A DNA stretch of 64,000 nt from Catellatospora citrea. GTDB taxonomy: Bacteria; Actinomycetota; Actinomycetes; Mycobacteriales; Micromonosporaceae. A program made the position numbers and the translations under genes. Positions 33,170-39,805 of this stretch are shown here, in pieces; position 1 is the first letter of the stretch, and every line of letters begins with the position of its first letter. Under the pieces are notes generated by a model. It made no database searches. It saw only the letters and a list, made by a program, of their open reading frames with translations, and was not told where the DNA came from. The stretch covers positions 8,618,001 to 8,682,000 of the forward strand of contig NZ_RAPR01000001.1 in the NCBI RefSeq assembly GCF_003610235.1. Direction: 5' to 3'.

Positions 33170-33259
33170 CTACCTGGTGGGGCGCAGTGCGTTCAGGTCG
33201 GCGAGCAGCCGGTCCGGGTCGCTGCCCACGATCGGCGTGAACAGGCTCGTGCCCAGCGG
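33170..33259 (-). pseudogene. orphan C-terminal coding remnant
   Basis: Between the TPR-like gene and the methyltransferase, a leftward frame of 29 codons ending in TAG at 33170 reads PLGTSLFTPIVGS, DPDRLLADLNALRPTR. It has protein-like composition, starts after an in-frame TGA and has no start codon. It looks like the last part of a deleted enzyme, perhaps a LLM/F420-type oxidoreductase, but the family cannot be fixed. Confidence 0.35.
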
Positions 33260-33275
33260 TCATCAGCGCGCGACG

Positions 33276-33920
33276 CTAGCAGGCCCGCGCCAGCAGCATG
33301 CCGCGCGGCGTCGCCTCACCGGGCTGCGCCTTGCGGGAGGCCTGGGCGAACACGTCGAATCCGGCCCCGGTGACGAACTCCGCCATGCGATCGACCGAGC
33401 GGAAGTGGTAGTTCAGCGTGAACGTGTGCCCGAACGCCTCGGTGCGCAGGCGGTGCTCGTCGAGGTTCTGGAAGATCAGTAGCAGGTGCCCGCCGGTGGC
33501 GAGCGCGCGCCGGAATCCGGCGAGCACCGACGGCAGTTCCTCGTCCGGAATGTGGATCACCGAGTACTGCGCGCTGATCCCGGCGAGGGAGCCGTCGGCC
33601 ACGTCGAGCGCCGTCATCGTGCCCTCGTCGAAGCGCAGCTGCGGATACCGGCTGCGGGCCAGGGCGAGCATGCCGGGGGACAGGTCGAGGCCGCGTACGT
33701 CGAGGCCGAGGCCGGCCAGGTGCGCCGTGCCGGGTCCGGTGCCGCAGCCGACGTCCAGGGTCGCCCCGCCGCCGCCGGCCAGCACGAGATCGGCGTACGC
33801 GGCCAGCATCGCCCGCTCGATCGGGATGCCCGCCAGCTCGTCGCGGAAGGTGTCGGCATACTCCACGGCGAAGGTGTCGTACGCGGTCCGGGTGTCCTGG
33901 AGGAAGGTCGGCTCGGTCAT
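33276..33920 (-). CDS. class I SAM-dependent methyltransferase
   Basis: 214 residues. The SAM-binding motif I is LDVGCGTGPGTAHLAGLGLDVRGLDLSPGMLALAR, with the acidic residue at the end of beta-2 and motif II DGSLAGISAQYSVIHIPD. The fold is a plain Methyltransf_25/11 domain without extra modules. The substrate is unknown. The gene stands alone; the upstream sequence shows TAGGGT 8 nt before the ATG, close to the leaderless spacing seen elsewhere in the window. Confidence 0.88.
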   Translation of the reverse strand: MTEPTFLQDTRTAYDTFAVEYADTFRDELAGIPIERAMLAAYADLVLAGGGGATLDVGCGTGPGTAHLAGLGLDVRGLDLSPGMLALARSRYPQLRFDEGTMTALDVADGSLAGISAQYSVIHIPDEELPSVLAGFRRALATGGHLLLIFQNLDEHRLRTEAFGHTFTLNYHFRSVDRMAEFVTGAGFDVFAQASRKAQPGEATPRGMLLARAC

Positions 33921-34005
33921 GGTCGCCCACCCTATGCGGCTGGCGTCGCGTCCGGACAGCGGAGTCCGTCGCCGGACGGTCGTCGGGAACGGCCCCTGCC
34001 TGGCC

Positions 34006-35736
34006 TCAGCTGCGGTGAACCTCGGCGGTGCAGGTCAGGGTGTGCGTGCCGGGTTCCAGCTCCGCGGTCAGCATGGGCAGGGCGGTACGCGGGAACAGCA
34101 CGTTGCCGCCCGCCGTCGGCACCAGCACCTGCCCGGCCCGGGGCACGCTGCTGCCCTGGTCGGTGACGGCCGAACCGACGCCGTCCGAGTCGACTTCGGC
34201 CCGTCCCGCCGCCTCGACCGCACCCGCGGGCGCGTGCCCGGCGGCGGTCCACGGCACGCAGAAGCCGGTCTCGGCCGTGTGCAGCGTCCGGCCGGTGACG
34301 ACCTCGTGGGTGCGCCGGTGCCCGCCGTCGGTGAACCGCAGGGTGGTCCGCACCGTGACATCCGGCCACGGGTGCCAGGTGAGCACCAGCGCGTCGCCGT
34401 CGAGCACGCAGTCGCCGCCCTCGCGGACCCGCCAGTGCGCCCCGTCCTCGCTGAGCGCCAGCGCGCTGTCGTACGCCCCGTGCCCCAGTCCCGCACCACC
34501 GGTCGGGACGCTGAACCCGGCCAGCGTCGAGTACGCGAACTTCGCCGCCTTCGCGGTGCCGCCGCGTGCCCATGCGTAGGCCTCCTGCCCGCACAGTGCC
34601 GTCACGTCCCCGTCGGCGTCGCGGCTGACCAGCATCGCCGGCGCGGGCTGCAGCTCCACCCTCGGGCGGCGGTCGGCCGGCGCGGGCTCGACCGTCCAGA
34701 AGGGATGCTCGGCGGGCACGGCCAGGGCGGCGAAGAACTTCGTGCCCCAGTACGGTGACCCGCCGCCCATGTACTGCTCGACGACGCCCGTGTTCGGGTA
34801 GCGGTAGCCGACGCTGAGCAGGCCGTCCCGGTCGAGGATCGGCTGCTGCCACCACCAGGCCAGGTGCCGTTCGGCCAGGCCGCGGGCGTGCGCCCAGGGC
34901 ACGGCGGGCAGATCCGCGACGGGCAGGGTGCTCCAGAACGCGCCCTGCGCGAACCGGTAGCCGAGGCTGCGTCCGTACGGCAGGGCGGAGCCGTCGGCGG
35001 CGAACCAGTGCTGGAACTGCGCCGCGAAGGCGGTGGCGCGTTCGCGTACCCGCTGCGCGCGCCGCTCGTCGAGGACACCGAGACCCAGCAGCTGCAGGCC
35101 GTAGTAGTGGAAGCCGAACGGGTTGTAGTAGTCGCGCTGCCGGCCGTGGCCGTCGAAGTACCAGCCGTCGGCGGCGGCGAACTCGTCGAGGCGGTCCAGG
35201 TGCGCCGCGGCCACGGCCTCGTCGACGGCGACGCCGACCGCGCGCAGCCCCGTGGCGGCCAGGACCGGGAAGAAGTGCCAGTTGTTGTCGACCGGCTCGG
35301 CGGCCGCCGCCGTGGACAGCCAGTTCGTCAGGTGGTCGCGCTGCGCGGGAGTGAGCGGGTCCCACACCTCGTGCGGGGCGACGGCGAGGGCGTAGCCGAC
35401 CGCCGCCGACTCGACGAGCCGCTGGTTGCGGTCGAACGGCGGGCCCACGTACCACCGGTGGTCGGGGTCGACGGCGGCCGTGAGCGCGGCCCGGACCTCG
35501 TCCCACTGCCGGGGTGCGCGTCCCCCGCCGGCGGCGTGCGCGGCCAGGCCCCACAACGGCCGGGTGACCAGCTCGAACCAGGTCGCCCCGGGGTCGTTGC
35601 TGGACGGTGTCGCCGGCTGGTGCGCGGGGCCGCGCGCCGCGAGCGCCGTCGCGGGCTCGACCAGCCGCGCCATCGCCGCCGCCCAGCCCTCGCGGCCGGG
35701 ACGGAGTGCGCCGTGCAGGTCCTGGGGTGTGGGCAT
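34006..35736 (-). CDS. DUF2264 domain-containing protein (putative polysaccharide-active enzyme)
   Basis: 576 residues. The first 340 residues match DUF2264: W-x-E-L-V-T-R-P-L-W-G-L, NQRLVESAAVGYAL, WLSTAAAAEPVDNNWHFFPVL, FDGHGRQRDYYNPFGFHYYGLQLL, GRSLGYRFAQGAFWS. This alpha/alpha-toroid with a C-terminal beta domain resembles heparinase/lyase-like enzymes. No signal peptide is present, so it should act inside on imported oligosaccharides (inference). Single gene, divergent from the protein mannosyltransferase gene. Confidence 0.82.
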   Translation of the reverse strand: MPTPQDLHGALRPGREGWAAAMARLVEPATALAARGPAHQPATPSSNDPGATWFELVTRPLWGLAAHAAGGGRAPRQWDEVRAALTAAVDPDHRWYVGPPFDRNQRLVESAAVGYALAVAPHEVWDPLTPAQRDHLTNWLSTAAAAEPVDNNWHFFPVLAATGLRAVGVAVDEAVAAAHLDRLDEFAAADGWYFDGHGRQRDYYNPFGFHYYGLQLLGLGVLDERRAQRVRERATAFAAQFQHWFAADGSALPYGRSLGYRFAQGAFWSTLPVADLPAVPWAHARGLAERHLAWWWQQPILDRDGLLSVGYRYPNTGVVEQYMGGGSPYWGTKFFAALAVPAEHPFWTVEPAPADRRPRVELQPAPAMLVSRDADGDVTALCGQEAYAWARGGTAKAAKFAYSTLAGFSVPTGGAGLGHGAYDSALALSEDGAHWRVREGGDCVLDGDALVLTWHPWPDVTVRTTLRFTDGGHRRTHEVVTGRTLHTAETGFCVPWTAAGHAPAGAVEAAGRAEVDSDGVGSAVTDQGSSVPRAGQVLVPTAGGNVLFPRTALPMLTAELEPGTHTLTCTAEVHRS

Positions 35737-35884
35737 GCGCGTGGTCCTTCACGATCGGGGACGGCGGGAGACAGCTTGCCACGTCCGGCACCTGCCGCGG
35801 GTGCCGCGCCGGCCGCCGGAGCGTGCCCGCCGCACGGGTCCGGGCGGTCATCGTGTCCCAGTCGGGCCGGATACGATGCGCCGC

Positions 35885-37459
35885 ATGACGCAGACGGCCC
35901 GAGTGCCACGCCCGCGGCGGGCGCTCGCCGAACCCGCCCCGCCGTCCGAATCCGCCGCCGGGATCCCCGACGTCGTGCGACGCCGGCTGTCGCCGCTCGC
36001 GCTGGACCCGTACGCCTGGCCGGCCGCCCTGTTCGTCACCCTGCTGGCCGGCCTGCTGCGCCTGCACAACCTGGCGAAGCCGCCCGGCAAGATGTTCGAC
36101 GAAACCTACTACGCCACCGACGCCCACTGGCTGTGGGAGAAGGGGTTCGAGTGGAACGAGAAGGACAACACGACCGGCTACGTCGTGCACCCTCCGCTCG
36201 GCAAGTGGATCATCGGACTCGGTGAGCAGGTCTTCGGCTACAACGAGCTGGGCTGGCGGATCTCCGCGGCGGTGTTCGGCACCGTCTCGGTGCTGATGCT
36301 CACCCGCATCGCCATGCGCATGTTCGGCTCCCTGGTGCTGGGCTGTGCCGCGGGCCTGCTGATGGCGTTCGACGGCATGCACTTCGTGCTGTCGCGGGTC
36401 GCGATGCTGGACATCTTCCTGATGTTCTTCATCCTGGCCGCGTTCGGCGCGCTGGTGCTCGACCGCGACCAGCGCCGGACCCGCTGGCTGCGTTTCCTCG
36501 CCGACGGCGGCGACCCGCGCTCGCGCGGACGCGGCAGCCGCCCGCCACGGGCCGTGCCGTGGTGGCGGCTGGCCGCGGCGCTGCTGTTCGGCTGCGCGCT
36601 GGCGGTGAAGTGGTCGGCGCTGGCCTTCGCGCCGGTGTTCGTGCTGCTGGTGCTGTGGTGGGAGGTCGGCGCGCGGCGCAGCGTCGGGGTGCGCCACCCG
36701 ATCCGCGACACCATCCTCGACGAGACCGGCTGGCTGCTGGCCGGACTGCCGCTGACCGCAGGGGTGTACCTGGCGAGCTGGACCGGCTGGCTGTCGACCG
36801 ACGGCGGCTACGCCCGGCACTTCCTGCGCGACAGCGGCCAGGACGAGCCCGGGTTCTGGGGCGCGCTGCGCAACCTGGCCCACTACCACGAGCTGGCGTA
36901 CGGCTCCCACCAGGCGATCACCGAGGCGCACGCCTACCAGTCGGTGGGCGAGTGGGCCCCGATCCAGTGGCTGCTGCTGGGCCGCCCGGTGCTGTTCTAC
37001 CGCAGCGGCGATCCGGTGTGCGGCGCCGACCAGTGCAACGCCGACGTGCTGCTGCTCGGCACGCCCCTGCTGTGGTGGGCGTTCATTCCCGCGCTGCTCG
37101 CCGCGATCTGGTTCGGCGTCGCCCGCCGCGACTGGCGTGCCGGAGCCGTGCTGGCGATGACCGCGGCGGCGCTGGTGCCGTGGTTCTTCTTCCCGGCGCG
37201 CACGATGTTCTACTTCTACGCCCTGCCCGCCGAGCCGTTCCTGATCCTGGCCGTGGTGTTCGTGCTCGGCGCGGCGATGACCCCGCCGCCCGGCCGGCCG
37301 GCCGACCCCGACCGGCAGCTGTTCGGGGCCGTCATGGCCGGCGTGTTCGTGCTGCTGGTCGCGGTCGTGTTCGCGTACTACCACCCGCTGTACACGGGCG
37401 AGTCGCTGCCGTACGAGGACTGGGGCCGGCGCATCCTGCTCGGCAACCTGTGGACCTGA
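35885..37459 (+). CDS. dolichyl/polyprenyl-phosphate-mannose-protein mannosyltransferase (PMT family, GT39)
   Basis: 524 residues with about 10-11 transmembrane helices. The catalytic D72-E73 in KMFDETYYATDAHW and the downstream HPPLGKWIIGLGEQVFGYNELGWR block are the signature of the bacterial PMT (Rv1002c-like). It transfers mannose from polyprenyl phosphate to Ser/Thr of secreted proteins at the outer face of the membrane. Clients such as the Pro/Ser-rich transglycosylase next door are plausible. ATG preceded by TACGAT at 7 nt, leaderless. The stop codon abuts that of the convergent transglycosylase gene (0 nt). Confidence 0.92.
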   Translation: MTQTARVPRPRRALAEPAPPSESAAGIPDVVRRRLSPLALDPYAWPAALFVTLLAGLLRLHNLAKPPGKMFDETYYATDAHWLWEKGFEWNEKDNTTGYVVHPPLGKWIIGLGEQVFGYNELGWRISAAVFGTVSVLMLTRIAMRMFGSLVLGCAAGLLMAFDGMHFVLSRVAMLDIFLMFFILAAFGALVLDRDQRRTRWLRFLADGGDPRSRGRGSRPPRAVPWWRLAAALLFGCALAVKWSALAFAPVFVLLVLWWEVGARRSVGVRHPIRDTILDETGWLLAGLPLTAGVYLASWTGWLSTDGGYARHFLRDSGQDEPGFWGALRNLAHYHELAYGSHQAITEAHAYQSVGEWAPIQWLLLGRPVLFYRSGDPVCGADQCNADVLLLGTPLLWWAFIPALLAAIWFGVARRDWRAGAVLAMTAAALVPWFFFPARTMFYFYALPAEPFLILAVVFVLGAAMTPPPGRPADPDRQLFGAVMAGVFVLLVAVVFAYYHPLYTGESLPYEDWGRRILLGNLWT

Positions 37460-38386
37460 TCAGTACTTCTCCATCAGTGCCCGGACGTTGAGCACGTACG
37501 TCGCGTTCGGGTACCACACGTCGTCGCCGTCGTTGATCTCCTTGTCGACGGCGCCCTGCCCGAAGTTGTAGGCCGAGATGACCGCGTTGAGCAGGCACCA
37601 CTCCTTGCTGTCGGCGACGTCGGGGTCCTGCCGGCAGTCCTCGTCGCGCAGGGTGTAGTCGGGCGTGCAGGTCGGCGCGGGCGAGACGGCCGGGTCGGGC
37701 TCCTCGCAGCCGAAGCTGTACTTCATGCCGAAGTAGCGGATCAGCCACTGCAGGTAGGCCGAGCCCAGCATCGTGTTGCCCCGGAGCGTGTTGACATCCT
37801 CGTCGAGGGTGAACGGCGAGTCGTCGTTGAGCCACTTCGCGGTGCTCGGCATGACCTGCATCGTGCCGATGCCGCCGTCGCACGCCATGATGGTCGACTG
37901 CCATCCGCTCTCCTGCATGGCGACCGCCTTGATGAGCTTCGTCGGCAGCGTGACCTGGGAGACCGTCCAGAACTTGCGGGCCGCTGCGGCCTCCAGCGCC
38001 GCCTCGACCTCGGCCATGGGCGCGTCCGTGCCCGCGTGGAACGGGCACTTGGGGCCCGGCGGCGGCGAAGCCACAGGCGCGGGCGGCGGCGCGCCGGGCA
38101 GGGTCACCTTCGTCGGGCTCGGCTTGGGTTTGGGTTTCGGTTTCGGCTTGGGCGACTTCGACGGCGACGGCTTCACCGACGGTGACGGCGACGGCGACGG
38201 GCTCGGTGAGGCCTCCGCCGACTCGCTCGGCTCGGACAGCGCTCCGGTCTCGAACACCGCGCTCGGCCGCGGCTCGGCGGTGGTGTCCGGGTCGCCGCCC
38301 CGGTCCAGGACCAGGACGACGGCGGCCAACATCGCGGCGGCCACGGTGAAAGTGCCGATGACGGCATGCGTACGCGTGAAGCGCAT
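37460..38386 (-). CDS. secreted lytic transglycosylase (SLT domain) with Ser-Pro/Lys-Pro linker
   Basis: 308 residues. An N-terminal membrane anchor or signal (HAVIGTFTVAAAMLAAVVLVL) is followed by a low-complexity linker (about 56-110) of SP and KP repeats. The SLT domain (about 120-290) has the catalytic Glu159 in AVAMQESGWQS, the GGIGTMQVMPSTAKWLN block, and AYNFGQGAVDKEI. Several cysteines (C114, C169 and others) may form disulfides. It cleaves glycan strands of peptidoglycan, probably at the outer wall, with the linker spanning it. The Ser/Pro linker is a likely O-mannosylation target of the neighbouring PMT (inference). Confidence 0.88.
   Translation of the reverse strand: MRFTRTHAVIGTFTVAAAMLAAVVLVLDRGGDPDTTAEPRPSAVFETGALSEPSESAEASPSPSPSPSPSVKPSPSKSPKPKPKPKPKPSPTKVTLPGAPPPAPVASPPPGPKCPFHAGTDAPMAEVEAALEAAAARKFWTVSQVTLPTKLIKAVAMQESGWQSTIMACDGGIGTMQVMPSTAKWLNDDSPFTLDEDVNTLRGNTMLGSAYLQWLIRYFGMKYSFGCEEPDPAVSPAPTCTPDYTLRDEDCRQDPDVADSKEWCLLNAVISAYNFGQGAVDKEINDGDDVWYPNATYVLNVRALMEKY
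38080..38215 (-). repeat. low-complexity Ser-Pro / Lys-Pro codon repeat in the transglycosylase linker
   Basis: The DNA at about 38110-38215 is a run of short repeated units (GGTTTCGGCTTG-like and GACGGCGACGG-like), encoding KPKPKP and SPSPSP. It is prone to length variation. Confidence 0.7.
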
Positions 38387-38504
38387 TGGTTTTCCTCCCC
38401 AGGGATCCCAAGGCGGCCGAGCCTAGTGCACCCCGCAGTCGCCCGTGTGCCCCCACCTGCCGGTGCGCCGGGCACGCCCGCCCGGGGAGGGCTAGTCTCA
38501 GCGT

Positions 38505-39125
38505 GTGGCCAGGTATTTCGACGTTCATCCGGACAACCCGCAGCCCCGCTCCATCCGGCAGGTCGTCGACATCGTGCGGGAGGGCGGGCTGATCGCCTAC
38601 CCGACCGACTCGTGCTTCGCCTTCGGCTGCAAGCTCGGCGACAAGAACGGGTTGGACCGCATCCGCGACATCCGCAAGCTCGACGAGCGGCACCACTTCA
38701 CGCTGGTGTGCCGTGACTTCGCCCAGCTCGGGCAATTCGTGAAGATAGACAACGCGGTCTTCCGCCTGATCAAGGCGGCGACCCCCGGCAGCTACACGTT
38801 CATCCTTCCCGCGTTGCGAGAGGTGCCGCGCCGCATGCTGCACCCCAAGAAGCACACCGTCGGCGTACGCATCCCCGACCACCCCGTGGCCCAGGCACTG
38901 CTGGAGGAACTCGGCGAACCCCTGGTCTCCAGCACCCTGCTGCTGCCCGGTGACACCGAGCCGATGACGCAGGGTTGGGAGATCAAGGAACGCCTCGACC
39001 ACCTCGTCGACGCCGTCATCGACTCCGGAGACTGCGGCACCGAACCCACCACCGTCGTCGACTTCTCCGAAGACGAACCCGTGATCCTGCGCGTGGGCGC
39101 CGGCGACCCGACCCGCTTCGAATGA
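38505..39125 (+). CDS. YciO/YrdC/Sua5-family protein (L-threonylcarbamoyladenylate synthase-like)
   Basis: 206 residues, the short YciO form without the Sua5 C-terminal domain. Signatures are VREGGLIAYPTDSCFAFGCKLGDKNGLDRI (KxR/ATP region), LVCRDFAQLGQFVKI, FILPALREVPRRM and TVGVRIPDHPVAQALL. YrdC/Sua5 makes threonylcarbamoyl-AMP for the t6A37 tRNA modification; YciO paralogs have weaker, less defined activity. The housekeeping enzyme may be elsewhere, so the role here is uncertain. GTG start with TAGTCT 6 nt upstream: leaderless. Confidence 0.85.
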   Translation: MARYFDVHPDNPQPRSIRQVVDIVREGGLIAYPTDSCFAFGCKLGDKNGLDRIRDIRKLDERHHFTLVCRDFAQLGQFVKIDNAVFRLIKAATPGSYTFILPALREVPRRMLHPKKHTVGVRIPDHPVAQALLEELGEPLVSSTLLLPGDTEPMTQGWEIKERLDHLVDAVIDSGDCGTEPTTVVDFSEDEPVILRVGAGDPTRFE

Positions 39126-39288
39126 CGCAGGAGCATTCTCTGACCTGCCTGTTCGTGCTGGTACGGCGGTAGAATTCACTCGGGCGCCGTGCCGCATGAA
39201 CGGTGTCCCTGCGCTGCGCGTGTGCCTTCGGCCCTTTGCGCAGGGATGTGCCAGATTGCCCCAGGAGTCACCTGATAGGGAGTCCGCT

Positions 39289-39720
39289 GTGGCTATGGAG
39301 AAATCGACCTACGACCTGGGCGTGCCGTGGGAGAAGGCGGCCGGATATGCGCAGGCGGTCAAGGTCGGCGACACGATCTACATCTCCGGGCAGCTGGGCC
39401 ACCAGGCCGACGGCAGCATGGTCTCGCCCGCGCCCGAGGGTGGGCCGGTCGACCGGTCCGTCATGAAGGACCAGCTCACCCAGGCGTACGTCAACGCACG
39501 CACGATCCTGGACCACTTCGGGTGCACCTTCGCGAACGTCGTCGAGGAAGTCGTGTTCGCCACCGACATCAAGGCGGCTCTGGCGGTGATGCGGGAGGTC
39601 CGCGACGAGTTCTACGGTGCCGCCGACAAGCCCCAGGTCGCCAACACGACGGTCGGCACGACAGCGCTGGCCCTGCCCGGACAGGTCGTGGAAGTCAAGT
39701 TCATCGCCCGGGTCGGCTGA
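39289..39720 (+). CDS. RidA/YjgF-family protein
   Basis: 143 residues. RidA fold: YDLGVPWEKAAGYAQAVKVGDTIYISGQLGHQADG, RTILDHFGCTFANVVEEVVFATDI, and ALALPGQVVEVKFIARV at the end. Canonical RidA keeps an Arg near the C-terminus (IEVEAIA) and hydrolyses reactive imines from PLP enzymes. Here the active-site Arg of the R-x-A-V-x-V motif is not present, so it may belong to one of the other Rid subfamilies. GTG at 39289 has AGGGAG 6 nt upstream and is preferred over the ATG two codons on. A TAGAAT box at 39170-39175 is a possible promoter. Confidence 0.85.
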   Translation: MAMEKSTYDLGVPWEKAAGYAQAVKVGDTIYISGQLGHQADGSMVSPAPEGGPVDRSVMKDQLTQAYVNARTILDHFGCTFANVVEEVVFATDIKAALAVMREVRDEFYGAADKPQVANTTVGTTALALPGQVVEVKFIARVG

Positions 39721-39751
39721 GGACTCGGGCGGTCGTTCGGGTACCGACGCC

Positions 39752-39795
39752 CAGAACCGCCTGCCCGCTGACCGAGCAGCGGGCAGGCGGTTCTG
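39752..39795. terminator. 19-bp perfect hairpin between convergent genes
   Basis: CAGAACCGCCTGCCCGCTG (39752-39770) pairs with 39777-39795 with a 6-nt loop. It lies between the RidA stop and the stop at 39806. Confidence 0.8.
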
Positions 39796-39805
39796 CGGTT
39801 GCGGG

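Noticed and set aside
33932..37384. 1150-codon open frame on the minus strand
   Set aside because: Covers the DUF2264 gene out of frame and runs antisense through the mannosyltransferase gene; composition is repetitive Arg/Gly/His, typical of shadow frames at this GC content.
38080..38215. Possible microsatellite or CRISPR-like repeat
   Set aside because: The repeats encode the SP/KP linker in frame; there are no spacers and unit length is 6-12 nt.
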